A program made the position numbers and the translations under genes. Under the pieces are notes generated by a model that worked only from the letters and a program-made list of their open reading frames with translations, was not told the origin of the DNA and ran no database searches. 32,216 nt of DNA, from NCBI GenBank assembly GCA_003151595.1, contig PLXW01000004.1:5113-37328 (forward strand). Direction: 5' to 3'. Source of the DNA: Myxococcales bacterium. Its GTDB lineage: Bacteria > Myxococcota > Polyangia > Polyangiales > Polyangiaceae. Position 1 is the first letter of the stretch. Every line of letters starts with the position of its first letter. Positions 1 to 8,684 of this stretch are shown here, one piece after another.

Positions 1-1310
1 TCGATGTCGAACTCGACGTTCGAGTTCGCGCCGCGTGAGAGGAAGAAGTAGCGGAGCGCGTCGCGCCCGGCCCCTTTGACTCCCGCGGCCTCGTCGATCT
101 CTTCGGCCACCTCTTCGCACGTGACGAAGTTGCCGGCGCGCTTGCTCGACTTGAGGACCTCGCCGCCCTTGTAGATGAACACGAGCTGATACAGCAGCGC
201 TTCGAACGACTCGCTGCGGAGGCCGAGCGCTTCGAGCGCGTTGCGGACGCGCGGCACGTAGCCGTGGTGATCGGCGCCCAGCACGGTGATGAGGCGGTCG
301 TACCCGCGCGAGACCTTGTCGGCGAGGTACGCGATCTCGCTGGCGAAGTACGTGTACTCTCCACTCGATTTCTTGACGACGCGATCCTTGTCGTCGACCG
401 CGTCCTTGCCCACGAAGAACACCGCGCCGTCCTTGGCCACGAGGTTCCCGGTCGCTTCGAGCTGCGCGAGCGCCGCCGGCACCGCGCCCCAGCGATGGAG
501 CGAGTCCTCGCTGAACCACACGTCCATCGTGACGCCGATGTCGGCGAGCGATCGGCGAATGCCGGGAAGCACGCGCGAGCCGGGGATGCCGCGGAGCATC
601 CACATCGTGCAGGTGCGGGACAGCTGCGCCGGGTCTCCGGTGAGCGACGCCGGGTCGGTCTTCTGGAGGTAGGTCGCGAGCTCCTCGACGTACGCGCCGT
701 GGTACCCCTTCTCGCCGACCTCGCGCCCTTCGGCGACCGCGCGCACGCTCTCCGAGAACTCGCGGATCTGATTTCCGAAGTCGTTGATGTAGTACTCGCG
801 CGTCACGCGATGCCCTGTGGCCTCGAGGAGGCGCGCGACGGTGTCGCCGAAGATCGCGTTGCGACCGCTGGCCACGTTGATCGGGCCGGTGGGGTTGGCG
901 CTCACGAACTCGACGTCGATGCGCTCGCCGATGCCGCTCGGCGCGCGACCGTAGCCCACGCCGGCGCGGAGGATCTCGCGCAGCTCGTCGTGGAGCGCGC
1001 GCGGGTGAACGCGCAGGTTGACGAAGCCGGGGCCGGCGATCTCGGCGCTCCGCACGACCTCGCTCTTGCCGAGCGCCATGGTGAGCGCTTCGGCGATCAC
1101 GCGCGGGGGCTTGCCGAGCTTCTTCGTGAGGACCATCGCCGCGTTCGTGGCCAGATCGCCGTGCTCGGCGCGCTTCGGGCGCTCGACGGTCCATTGCGTC
1201 GACGTGGCCAGCGCCGCGCGCACGGTCGCCGGATCGCCGAGTTCACCGGCGTCCGCGATGCGCTCCAGCGCGTGGGTGATCGCAACTCGGACTCGATCGG
1301 ACAGACTCAT
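1..1310 (-). CDS. argS: Arginyl-tRNA synthetase, 3' end missing (cut by window edge)
   Basis: Charges tRNA-Arg with arginine in the cytoplasm (class I aminoacyl-tRNA synthetase). Translating back from the ATG at 1310 gives an N-terminal additive domain, then the catalytic-domain entry EFVSANPTGPINVASGRN (about residues 135-152). Further on come REYYINDFGNQ and a KMSKS-like loop LKSSKRAGNFV, followed by RYFFLSRGANSNVEFDID. These are characteristic ArgRS segments. About 436 residues are in the window; the anticodon-binding domain lies beyond base 1. The usual HIGH-type signature (HVGH after NPTGPL) reads N145-V-A-S148, so both histidines are missing. The gene starts 16 bases after the pabB stop on the same strand, so the two are probably cotranscribed. 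Identification is secure; the signature variant is discussed as a finding. Confidence 0.96.
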   Translation of the reverse strand, partial: MSLSDRVRVAITHALERIADAGELGDPATVRAALATSTQWTVERPKRAEHGDLATNAAMVLTKKLGKPPRVIAEALTMALGKSEVVRSAEIAGPGFVNLRVHPRALHDELREILRAGVGYGRAPSGIGERIDVEFVSANPTGPINVASGRNAIFGDTVARLLEATGHRVTREYYINDFGNQIREFSESVRAVAEGREVGEKGYHGAYVEELATYLQKTDPASLTGDPAQLSRTCTMWMLRGIPGSRVLPGIRRSLADIGVTMDVWFSEDSLHRWGAVPAALAQLEATGNLVAKDGAVFFVGKDAVDDKDRVVKKSSGEYTYFASEIAYLADKVSRGYDRLITVLGADHHGYVPRVRNALEALGLRSESFEALLYQLVFIYKGGEVLKSSKRAGNFVTCEEVAEEIDEAAGVKGAGRDALRYFFLSRGANSNVEFDI

Positions 1311-1326
1311 CTCGCTCCTACTTCCG

Positions 1327-2727
1327 CTAGCGAAAACATGGGACTTCGGACAACTTTGCGGGGACGCGCTCCACCGAGCCGGACGGTGGCGACGCTGTCG
1401 AGATCAGCGACGCCAGCTGCGCCGCTTTCCACTTGGTCTCTTCGACTTCGCGCATCGGGTCGCTGTCGGCCACGATGCCCCCGCCCGTGGCGTAGCGTGC
1501 GCGCCTTCCGCCGGCGTTCGGCGCGGCGACTTCGAGCGTGCGGATCGCCATGGCCAGGACGAGATCGCCGTCCCGCGCGACGTAGCCGAAGGCCCCCGTG
1601 TACGCGCCGCGGCGGACCGGCTCGAGCTCGGCGATGATCTCCATCGCGCGGACCTTGGGGGCGCCGGTGACGCTCCCGCACGGGAGGACCGCGCGCGCGA
1701 TGCGATCGAGCGTGACCCCCGGCGCTCGTCGCGCGACCACCTCCGCGACGCGGCTCCACACCGTGACGCCGCCGAGGACGCGCGGATCGCCGAGGACGCG
1801 CACGCTGCCGATGGCCGCGACGCGACCGAGGTCGTTGCGGTGGAGATCGATCGCCATCGTGAGCTCGGCGCGCTCCTTCGCGTCGGCGTCGAGCGCGCGC
1901 GCCAGGGCGAGATCGGCGTGGGCCTCGTGGCCGCGCGGGCGTGTCCCCTTGATGGGCGTCGTGCGCAGTCGATCGCCGCGCACTTCGAGCGCGAGCTCGG
2001 GGCTCGCCGCGCACACGCAGGCGTCGCCGAAGTCGGCGAAGAACCCGTACGGCGCAGGCGAAGCGCGGTAGAGGCGCGCAAAGACGTCGATGAGATCGCC
2101 GGCGCGAATCTCGAGGTCGATCGCGCGCGCCACGTTCACCTGGTAGACGTCGCCGGCGGCGATGCGCTGGAGCACGGCGCGGATGCGCGCGGCGTGGGCG
2201 TCGTCGGCCTCGTGGGGCGGGAGGAGACGCGCGTCGATCGCGGTCGGAGCGCGATGCGACGCGAGCCCGTCGACGATCCGACGCGCGAGGCGCTCGGCGG
2301 CGGGCGCGTCGTCGGCCTCGATGCACACCGTCCCCGTCGCGTGATCCACGCGCGCCACCGCGTCGTACCGCAGCCACGTCGGCCGCGTGAAGAACGCCGG
2401 CGCGCGCAGATCGGGCGATCGCGTCCACGCCGCTCGCTCGATCGCGCGCGTCGCTTCGTACGGCACGAGGCCGATCCACCTCGGCGCCGCCGCGCGGCCG
2501 TTCCATGCGCGCACGTCCCCCCGCGACCCCTCGGCCGGCACCCACGCCTCGTCGCCCGAGCATCGCTCCACCGGCTCACACGCCACGAAGCTCGACGCCG
2601 CGTCGCGCTCGCGCAGCGCCCCTCGCCCGTCGCTCCGGAGCACCGCGAGCCCGGACGAACCGCGGAGCGCGCGCGCGATCGCCTCGACGTTCGCCGGCGC
2701 GGCAATCTCTCGGACGACACCCTGCAC
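1327..2727 (-). CDS. pabB: Aminodeoxychorismate synthase component I
   Basis: Converts chorismate plus ammonia (from a PabA glutaminase) to 4-amino-4-deoxychorismate for folate synthesis; cytoplasmic. The 466-residue protein has the chorismate-binding fold of the anthranilate synthase/PabB/isochorismate synthase family. Visible motifs are AGDVYQVNVAR, TTPIKGTRPRG, MAIDLHRNDLGRVA, LPCGSVTGAPK, GAYTGAFGY and ATGGGIVADSDP. The lysine in PIKGT is the residue that separates PabB from TrpE, which has alanine there, so PabB is preferred. The start is a GTG at 2727; the next gene upstream is divergent and begins 43 bases away. No pabA or pabC is visible, so the glutaminase must be encoded elsewhere. 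The downstream neighbour is argS, 16 bases on, a mixed housekeeping operon. Confidence 0.93.
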   Translation of the reverse strand: MQGVVREIAAPANVEAIARALRGSSGLAVLRSDGRGALRERDAASSFVACEPVERCSGDEAWVPAEGSRGDVRAWNGRAAAPRWIGLVPYEATRAIERAAWTRSPDLRAPAFFTRPTWLRYDAVARVDHATGTVCIEADDAPAAERLARRIVDGLASHRAPTAIDARLLPPHEADDAHAARIRAVLQRIAAGDVYQVNVARAIDLEIRAGDLIDVFARLYRASPAPYGFFADFGDACVCAASPELALEVRGDRLRTTPIKGTRPRGHEAHADLALARALDADAKERAELTMAIDLHRNDLGRVAAIGSVRVLGDPRVLGGVTVWSRVAEVVARRAPGVTLDRIARAVLPCGSVTGAPKVRAMEIIAELEPVRRGAYTGAFGYVARDGDLVLAMAIRTLEVAAPNAGGRRARYATGGGIVADSDPMREVEETKWKAAQLASLISTASPPSGSVERVPAKLSEVPCFR

Positions 2728-2770
2728 GCGCGTTTTCTAGCACGCGGGCGCGCATGGTAAGAGAGCCGGC

Positions 2771-4090
2771 GTGAAGCGCAGTCACCTCCCCGTCCACCCG
2801 GTGTTCTTCGCCCTCGCTGCGCTCGCCTCCGGCGCGTGCAAGGCGTCGCCCGACGAGGGCCAGATCCAGATCCTCACGGTCGACGACCCGTTCGTCGGAC
2901 CGCCGGCCGCGACGACGCTCGACGTCGACGGCATCAGCGCCGATGGTGGCGTGACGTCGCTGGTGCACGGGCAATCGGTGTCGCAGAGCTCGATCGACAT
3001 GGGCGACTTCGACGAGAGCGCGACCTACGCCATCCGCGTCACCGCGTTCGGCGCCGACGGGGGCGCGGTGGCGATCGGCGAGACGCTCCCCGTTCAGCTC
3101 GGCGCGCTCGCCGAGAGCGTGCTCGAGGTGTTCGTGCAGCGCGACGGGGTGCTCTCGCGCATGCCGTCGCCGCTCAACGACGCGCGCAACGCGCCGCTCC
3201 TCGGCGTGCTCGGCGGCCGCTACCTCTTCGAAGCCGGCGGCACCGACACGGCCACGGCGACGACCACGAACCTGTACGACCTGATCGGCTACGACTCGTA
3301 CGCCGCCCCGCCGACGTTCGCGACGGCGCCGAAGTCGATGGCGCTCTCGGATCTCGAAGCGCTCTCGATCGACGCCAGCGGCGCGACATGGCTCGACCTC
3401 TCGGCGGACACGACGACGGCCGCGACGCTGCCGAGCGGAGGCACATCCTGGGGAGCGGTCGCCGGCGGGCTCACGGTGCTGGCGGACGACGGGACCGAGT
3501 ACGTCGTGGGCGCAACGCGCACGACCGGCGATCCAACCGCAGCGATCCTCGTCGTGTCGACCACGCAGACGCTCACGTGGGCGACGCTCGGCACGGCGCG
3601 CCTCGGCGCGGCCGCGGGGTGGATTCCGGGACGCGGGCTCGTCGTCGCCGGTGGAAGCCCAGACGCGAAGAGCGCCGGGGCCGAGCTGCTCGGCGCGGGA
3701 GCGACGAACGCGACGCCGCTCCCCTACCCCGCCGATCCCACCACGGGCGGAGGGGTCGACGCGCTCGACACGTCGCACGCGCTCGTGGTCGCCGGATCGA
3801 CCGCGCGCGTGATCGACTTCACGTGCACCGCCGCCTGCACCGCAACTCCCTGGACCGCGACGCTCCCGACGCCGCTCGCCTTCGCGCAGGTGTTCGACAT
3901 CGACTCGTTGAACGCTTTCGTCGTCGGCGAAGAAGCGAGCGGCGTCTCCCACGCCTTCCGACTCTCGGCATCGCTGGCGCAGGAGATCCCGTTCAAGCTC
4001 CCCCGCAGCCACGCGCGCGCCGTTCGTCTGCCGCTCGGTCCCATCGCGATCGCCGGCGGCAACGCCCAGATGGAATCGTTCACGCCGTAG
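2771..4090 (+). CDS. Kelch-like lipoprotein of unknown function
   Basis: The 439-residue protein starts at a GTG preceded by a purine-rich AAGAGAG. A short basic N-terminus and a hydrophobic stretch end in a lipobox, ASGAC, so Cys23 should be lipidated and the protein anchored in a membrane facing the periplasm or outside. The mature part is rich in beta-prone segments. Repeated glycine-pair strands occur (GGRYLFEAGGTD, GRGLVVAGGSPD, SHALVVAGSTA, GPIAIAGGNAQ), which resemble kelch or other beta-propeller blades. I recognise no catalytic motif. The last 11 bases overlap tail-to-tail with the deacetylase-like gene on the other strand. Function is unknown; the propeller reading is inference from repeat spacing. 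Confidence 0.8.
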   Translation: MKRSHLPVHPVFFALAALASGACKASPDEGQIQILTVDDPFVGPPAATTLDVDGISADGGVTSLVHGQSVSQSSIDMGDFDESATYAIRVTAFGADGGAVAIGETLPVQLGALAESVLEVFVQRDGVLSRMPSPLNDARNAPLLGVLGGRYLFEAGGTDTATATTTNLYDLIGYDSYAAPPTFATAPKSMALSDLEALSIDASGATWLDLSADTTTAATLPSGGTSWGAVAGGLTVLADDGTEYVVGATRTTGDPTAAILVVSTTQTLTWATLGTARLGAAAGWIPGRGLVVAGGSPDAKSAGAELLGAGATNATPLPYPADPTTGGGVDALDTSHALVVAGSTARVIDFTCTAACTATPWTATLPTPLAFAQVFDIDSLNAFVVGEEASGVSHAFRLSASLAQEIPFKLPRSHARAVRLPLGPIAIAGGNAQMESFTP

Positions 4091-5072
4091 CGGGGAGATC
4101 CGTTCGCACGAAGTCGCTCAACGTCACCCCTTCGCACCCGTCGGCGCTCAGCTGCGCGAACGTCCCCTCGAGCATCGCGAACACCTTCTCGATCGACGGC
4201 TCGTCGGGGAACGACGGCGACGCTCCGGCCAGCAGCTCCGAGGAGTGAAGCATCATCGTCACGACCCGCAGCCCGAGATCGCGCGCGCACTGGTAGACGC
4301 GCGCGAGCTTCTTCGCATCCATCGACGGGTACGGACGAAACCACTGCGGCTCGAGCGAGAAGGCGCGGTTCAGCAGCCCGGCGCCGCTCCCTCCTCGGAT
4401 CTTCGACCAGGCGCCGCGGACGGCAGCGCTCTTCTGCATCGCCGGGCTGGAGTGGACGATCGTGACGGGGACTTCCCAGAGGCGCGTGTCACCCGGCGCG
4501 CAGATGTCGTTCGCGTCGAGCCGGTACGGCGCGACCGGCGCGTTTCGGAAGTCGGGGCCGGCGGCGCGAACGCCTTTCTCGCCGCGGCGGTCGATGAGCG
4601 GAGTCACCGACGTGTCGACGATGTACCCTAGCTCGAGCAGCACGGGGATCTGCTCGGCCGAGAACCCCCAGCGCCCAGCGCGGTAGCTCGTCGGCGCACG
4701 CCCGGTGCGCGACGTGATGAGCCCGCCGAGCACGCGCATCTTTTCGTGGAAGCGATCGGGCGTCAGCTCGCTGGGATAGCCCGGGTATTCGCCCGGGTCG
4801 ATATCGACCGCGCCTTGCCGCACGAACGGCGGGTTCGTCCACGGATGCAAGTGAGCGCCGACCTCGCATCTCCCGTCGTTCTGCCACGCGATGAGCGGCG
4901 CGAACGTCTCGGCGCGCACGACCTCGTACGTGCACAGGTACGTCGGCTTCATTCCGTAGCGCTCGCACAGCGCTTGAAAGCGCGGGAGCGCACGGAGATT
5001 GTCGACCGTGACCTTGTCCTTCTGCGTCCAGGCGCCGTCGCCTTCTGTGTCGATGGTGAGGACGACCTTCAC
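4080..5072 (-). CDS. Polysaccharide deacetylase-like (NodB-fold) protein
   Basis: The 330-residue protein belongs to the carbohydrate esterase 4/NodB-like deacetylase group, which removes acetyl groups from amino sugars using a metal bound by Asp-His-His. Here LTIDTEGDG (Asp8) stands for the first metal and catalytic motif, GAHLHPW (His74, His76) for the metal histidines, and SYRAGRWGF (Arg131) for the third motif. A late MMLHSSEL fits the final conserved histidine. I chose the GTG at 5072. It overlaps the stop of the upstream hydrolase gene (GTGA) and follows AAGGAG at a good distance; a longer reading would run into the upstream gene. Coupling to the hydrolase suggests a shared task, perhaps processing a glycosylated product or surface sugar. 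The actual substrate cannot be read from sequence. Confidence 0.82.
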   Translation of the reverse strand: MKVVLTIDTEGDGAWTQKDKVTVDNLRALPRFQALCERYGMKPTYLCTYEVVRAETFAPLIAWQNDGRCEVGAHLHPWTNPPFVRQGAVDIDPGEYPGYPSELTPDRFHEKMRVLGGLITSRTGRAPTSYRAGRWGFSAEQIPVLLELGYIVDTSVTPLIDRRGEKGVRAAGPDFRNAPVAPYRLDANDICAPGDTRLWEVPVTIVHSSPAMQKSAAVRGAWSKIRGGSGAGLLNRAFSLEPQWFRPYPSMDAKKLARVYQCARDLGLRVVTMMLHSSELLAGASPSFPDEPSIEKVFAMLEGTFAQLSADGCEGVTLSDFVRTDLPATA

Positions 5073-6859
5073 GTCAGCTCCTTGCCCGCGAGCCCGAGCC
5101 ACTCGTCGAGACGCGCGGTGAGGACGCGATGGGTCCAGATCGCCGTGAAGGTGTGATCGGCTCCGCGGACCTTTTCAATGGTGAGCGCCCTCTTCTTTCG
5201 GAGCCGAGAGACCATCGAGCCACCGAGCTCCATGAGTAGCTGCTCTCCGGCCTCACCGTCGGTAAAGACGAAGCGGAGGTCCACGGCGTGCCTGGCGATT
5301 GCAAAGAGCTCGGTCGCGAGATCGTTCTCGAGCGGTAGGTGGAAGCGCCGCGCCACGCGGCGCGCCTGGCTCACGGAGAAGTCGACCACGCGCTTCCGGA
5401 AGATCCGGCTCGCGGCGCCGAGCTTCACCTTCCCCGTGAAGAGCTTCTTCCACGACTCGCCCTTCAGCAGCGCTTGCCGATAGCGTGCAACCTCCGACGC
5501 CGCCTTGTTCGTGGTGACGGCCGCGACCCCCACCGGCACGTTCGGATCCCAGAAGAAGACCTGCTGGTTGATGCCGATCACGCGCTCGATCTTCGCGCCT
5601 TTCACCGCCGCCTTGAACGCCTGGTATGCGCTCCCGCACAGACCGACGACGTCGATCCTCCCCGCGCCCCACTCCTGGCGCAAATACGCGGCCGCGTCGT
5701 CGATGTCGGCCGGACCGGAGCCGGCGTACACGGCGTTCTCGGTCTCGCCCGCGCGCGGCCGGCTGTCGCCGAGCCCGGCGAGATCGAGCCGAAGCACGAC
5801 CACGCCCTGGCGCGCCCAGTGACGCGCGAGCGTGACCCACAGCCGATTGGGTCCGATGCGATGCTGCGCGCCGGCGTTGAGCACCAGGATCGCGCGCCCT
5901 CCGCGCGGCGTCGTCTCGGGTCGCGTGACGACACCGAAAAGCGTGCGACGCGTGTCGAGGAAGACGGGCGTCTCCACCACACCGGACTCCACGAGAGAGT
6001 CGACGCCGTGCTGGGGCGCGGTCTTCTTCGCTGCGGTTCCTTCCGGGTCACGCAGCATCTGCGGCGCGTGCGAAGTGAGCCACGCCACCGATGCCGCGAT
6101 CATCGCGTCGGGCACGATCGCCTTGTGCGGATCGAGGTTCATCTCGGTGAAACCGGCGATGCGACGTGCGTCCACGTCGACCCCGAGCGCGGAGAGAAGC
6201 GAAGCCCACTTGCCGGTCGCCGCGCGATCGGCGCGCTCGATGAGCAGCACGCGCGGCGCGGGAGCCTTCGCGATCCTGGTCAGATCGAGCGGCACGAGCG
6301 CGGCGCTCGTCTCGGCCGTGATCACGAAGCCCGCGGCCTCCTGATCCCCTTCGCCGATCCCGCTCACGCCGTCGGGCGACTTCTCGAGGCGTCCCCACGC
6401 TTGCAGCGCCTGGAGCTCACGCACGTACTGTTCGGGCGAGACCACCGGGACGATCGCGATGAGCCCCGCGCAGTCCGCGCGCTCCATCGCCGCCGTGGCC
6501 GCGAGCGTCGCGCCCAACCGGAGACCGAAGAGACAGACGCGACGCACGCCCGTCCGTTCGCGCAGCACGTCGACCGCCGCGTGAACGCTGTCGACCCACG
6601 CGCGCACGCGACCGGGATCGCGATCCGATCCCGCCGAGTCGCCCGTGCCGTCGTAATCGAAGCGGAGCGCGGGGAAGCCCGCGCGCGCGAAGGCCTCCGC
6701 GAAATGCCGGAAGCTCCGGTGCGTGCAGATCGCTTCGAAGCCGAACGGGTTGCACAGGACGACGCCGACCTCGGCTCTCGCGTCCGCCGCCGCGTGAAGC
6801 CACCCGAACGTCCGTCGCTGCGGCGGCCCGAAGAAGAACGGTCCCGCCGCGTCGGGCAT
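5069..6859 (-). CDS. Tandem alpha/beta-hydrolase fusion protein
   Basis: The 596-residue protein has two alpha/beta-hydrolase domains in one chain. Domain 1 (about residues 30-270) has VGVVLCNPFGFE, ALRFDYDGTGDSAG and the elbow FGLRLGATLA, with Arg114 where a serine nucleophile is expected. Domain 2 (about 300-590) has AILVLNAGAQHRIGPNR, RLDLAGLGDS, the elbow VVGLCGSAYQA with Cys408 at the nucleophile position, and a late GADHTF that fits the catalytic histidine. Paired hydrolases with GLRLG and GLC-type elbows are known beside exosortase/polysaccharide systems, usually as separate genes. The ATG at 6859 overlaps the upstream reductase stop (ATGA), and the 3' end overlaps the deacetylase start. 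A role in product release, editing or acyl transfer is possible. Domain 1 is probably non-hydrolytic. Confidence 0.85.
   Translation of the reverse strand: MPDAAGPFFFGPPQRRTFGWLHAAADARAEVGVVLCNPFGFEAICTHRSFRHFAEAFARAGFPALRFDYDGTGDSAGSDRDPGRVRAWVDSVHAAVDVLRERTGVRRVCLFGLRLGATLAATAAMERADCAGLIAIVPVVSPEQYVRELQALQAWGRLEKSPDGVSGIGEGDQEAAGFVITAETSAALVPLDLTRIAKAPAPRVLLIERADRAATGKWASLLSALGVDVDARRIAGFTEMNLDPHKAIVPDAMIAASVAWLTSHAPQMLRDPEGTAAKKTAPQHGVDSLVESGVVETPVFLDTRRTLFGVVTRPETTPRGGRAILVLNAGAQHRIGPNRLWVTLARHWARQGVVVLRLDLAGLGDSRPRAGETENAVYAGSGPADIDDAAAYLRQEWGAGRIDVVGLCGSAYQAFKAAVKGAKIERVIGINQQVFFWDPNVPVGVAAVTTNKAASEVARYRQALLKGESWKKLFTGKVKLGAASRIFRKRVVDFSVSQARRVARRFHLPLENDLATELFAIARHAVDLRFVFTDGEAGEQLLMELGGSMVSRLRKKRALTIEKVRGADHTFTAIWTHRVLTARLDEWLGLAGKELT
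5078..5083 (-). promoter_or_regulatory. Ribosome binding site AAGGAG deciding the deacetylase start
   Basis: On the minus strand AAGGAG lies five bases before the GTG at 5072, inside the end of the hydrolase gene. It supports the coupled GTG start over longer in-frame alternatives. Confidence 0.7.
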
Positions 6860-7899
6860 CAGGCCGCGCTCCCGGTCGCCTGGCTCGGCGACGCGATCCG
6901 CACCAGCTGCTTCCCGCGGTTCTCGCCCGAGAACAGCCGCGCCAGCGCCGCCGGCGCGTTCTCGAGCCCGTCGATCACGTCGCTCCGATGCTTGATGCGC
7001 CCCTCGCGCACCCATCCGGCGAGCGCCGAGAGCGCCTCGGGGATGCGTGCGTTGAAGTCGGTCATGAGGAACCCCTCCATGCGGCTCCGGCGAACGACGA
7101 GCTGCATGTAATTGCGCGGGCCGTCCGGCGGCGTCTCGTCGTTGTACCCGGAGATCGATCCGCAGATGACGACGCGCGCGTGAAGCGCGAGGTGCATGAG
7201 CGCCGCGTCGAGGATGCGACCGCCGACGTTGTCGAAGAAGACGTTGATCCCTTTGGGGCACGTCTCGCGGAGGCGCGTCATCACGTTGTCGACTTTGTAA
7301 TCGATGGCCGCGTCGTACCCGAGCTCGCCCGTAAGGTACGCGCACTTCTCGGCGCCGCCGGCGATCCCCACGACGTTGCAGCCGAACGTCTTGGCGATCT
7401 GCCCGACGACCGATCCCGTCGCGCCCGCTGCGCCGGAGACGACGACCGTGTCGCCCGCCTTCACGCCGCCGACGGCGATGAGACCGAAGTACGCCGTGAG
7501 CCCGGTGAGCCCGAAGACGCCGAGCGCATCTTCCATCGACACGCCCTTCGGGATCTTCCGCACGGGGAAGAGATCGTCCGGTCGCGCCACGCCGTAGTCC
7601 TGCCAGCCGCACATGCCGTAGACGAGCTCGCCTCTTGCAAAGGCGGGGTTGCGCGACGTGTGCACTTCGCCGGCCGAGAACGATCGCATCACCTCGCCGA
7701 TCTTCACGGCGGGCATGTACGTCTTGCCGGCCATCCACGATCGCTGCGTCGGGTCGCACGAGAGGAAGAGATTTCGAACGAGCACCTCGCCGTCGTTCAA
7801 CGTCGGCACTGGCGCTTCGATCCATCGAAAGTCGGCGGCGCTCACGACCCCTTTCGGTCGTCGTTCGAGCAGCCACTGTCGGTTCACGTCACTGGTCAT
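6859..7899 (-). CDS. Zinc-independent MDR-family NADPH oxidoreductase (CurA/LTB4-dehydrogenase type)
   Basis: The 346-residue protein is a medium-chain dehydrogenase/reductase of the group that reduces alpha,beta-unsaturated carbonyls with NADPH. Visible motifs are FLSCDPTQRSWM near the N-terminus, GLTGLTAYFGL, the nucleotide-binding GAAGATGSVVGQIAK, FGCNVVGIAGG, and VFFDNVGG. No zinc-ligand pattern is present. The start is the ATG at 7899 because GGAGG lies five bases upstream; an earlier ATG at 7917 lacks a site. The gene sits 41 bases after the ketoreductase stop and shares ATGA with the hydrolase gene downstream. In this operon it most likely acts as a free-standing enoyl reductase on the growing acyl chain. 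Detoxification of stray enones is the alternative. Confidence 0.9.
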   Translation of the reverse strand: MTSDVNRQWLLERRPKGVVSAADFRWIEAPVPTLNDGEVLVRNLFLSCDPTQRSWMAGKTYMPAVKIGEVMRSFSAGEVHTSRNPAFARGELVYGMCGWQDYGVARPDDLFPVRKIPKGVSMEDALGVFGLTGLTAYFGLIAVGGVKAGDTVVVSGAAGATGSVVGQIAKTFGCNVVGIAGGAEKCAYLTGELGYDAAIDYKVDNVMTRLRETCPKGINVFFDNVGGRILDAALMHLALHARVVICGSISGYNDETPPDGPRNYMQLVVRRSRMEGFLMTDFNARIPEALSALAGWVREGRIKHRSDVIDGLENAPAALARLFSGENRGKQLVRIASPSQATGSAA

Positions 7900-7904
7900 C
7901 GTGG

Positions 7905-7909
7905 CCTCC
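7905..7909 (-). promoter_or_regulatory. Ribosome binding site GGAGG deciding the MDR reductase start
   Basis: GGAGG on the minus strand, five bases before the ATG at 7899. It lies within the codons of the alternative upstream ATG (7917), so the shorter protein is preferred. Confidence 0.7.
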
Positions 7910-7940
7910 GGTTGCATCGAGCGTGGCATCGATCGCGCGC

Positions 7941-8684
7941 TCAGGTGAGGCCGCCGTCGACGACGAGGACCTGCCCCGTCAGGTATTGCGGCGCATCGGT
8001 CGCAAGGTAGCCGACGAGCCCGGCGACTTCCGAAGACGTTCCGAACCGTCGCATCGGCACCCGCTCGATCGACGCCGCGCGCTGCTTCGGCGAGAGCGAC
8101 GCGAGCATGTCGGTCTCGATGAACCCGGGCGCGACGGCGTTCACGCACGCGCCGTACCGCGCGAGCTCCTTCGAGAGCGAGCGCGTGAAGCCGATGATCG
8201 CCGACTTCGCGGCGGAGTACGCCGTCTGCCCGGGGATGCCGACGACGCCCGACACCGACGTGAGGTTGATGATCCGCCCTCCGCGCTGCCGCATCATCTG
8301 CTTCGACGCCGGCTGCGTCATGCCGAAGAGGCCGTTGAGGCTGGTGCTCAGCACCGCCTGCCAGTCGTCGACCGTCATCATCGCCAGCAAGCGATCGGCG
8401 AGGACGCCCGCGTTGTTCACGAGGACATCGAGGCGGCCGCGATCGGCGATGACCTTGTCGACCATCGCCGTGCAGGCACCGACGTCGCGGGCGTCGACGC
8501 GCGACGCGACCGCGAGCTTGCCGAGCGCCGTGACTTCATCGACGAGTGACGTTGCGGCCGCCTCGTCCTTCACGAACGTGAAGTGGACCTCGAAGCCGCG
8601 CGCGACGAGGTCGAGCACGATCGCCCGGCCGATGCCGCGCGAGCCGCCGGTGACGAGCGCGATCTTGGGCTCGGTGGTGGTCAT
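7941..8684 (-). CDS. FabG-like 3-oxoacyl-ACP reductase (ketoreductase)
   Basis: The 247-residue short-chain dehydrogenase has VTGGSRGIGRA for NADP(H) binding, LVNNAGVLAD, and a catalytic set Ser143-Tyr156-Lys160 in NLTSVSG and TAYSAAK. The end VAPGFIETDM...VVDGGLT is standard for 3-oxoacyl-[ACP] reductases. Length matches FabG. The ATG at 8684 overlaps the stop of the KS partner (ATGA), with GGAGG upstream. Position in a KS/partner/ACP operon says it reduces beta-keto groups on the cluster's carrier protein. It is likely a pathway-dedicated KR rather than the fatty-acid housekeeping enzyme, though sequence alone does not prove this. Confidence 0.93.
   Translation of the reverse strand: MTTTEPKIALVTGGSRGIGRAIVLDLVARGFEVHFTFVKDEAAATSLVDEVTALGKLAVASRVDARDVGACTAMVDKVIADRGRLDVLVNNAGVLADRLLAMMTVDDWQAVLSTSLNGLFGMTQPASKQMMRQRGGRIINLTSVSGVVGIPGQTAYSAAKSAIIGFTRSLSKELARYGACVNAVAPGFIETDMLASLSPKQRAASIERVPMRRFGTSSEVAGLVGYLATDAPQYLTGQVLVVDGGLT

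Noticed and set aside
264..1637. Long plus-strand open frames opposite argS and pabB
   Set aside because: They are arginine/alanine-rich antisense frames typical of GC-rich DNA, while the minus strand gives clear ArgRS and PabB motifs.
1327..2727. Anthranilate synthase component I (TrpE)
   Set aside because: The PIKGT lysine and lack of neighbouring trp genes favour PabB.
6862..7876. N-terminal extension of the tandem hydrolase to 935 residues
   Set aside because: This part is an out-of-frame reading of the MDR reductase gene; the hydrolase begins at the ATG at 6859 that overlaps the reductase stop.
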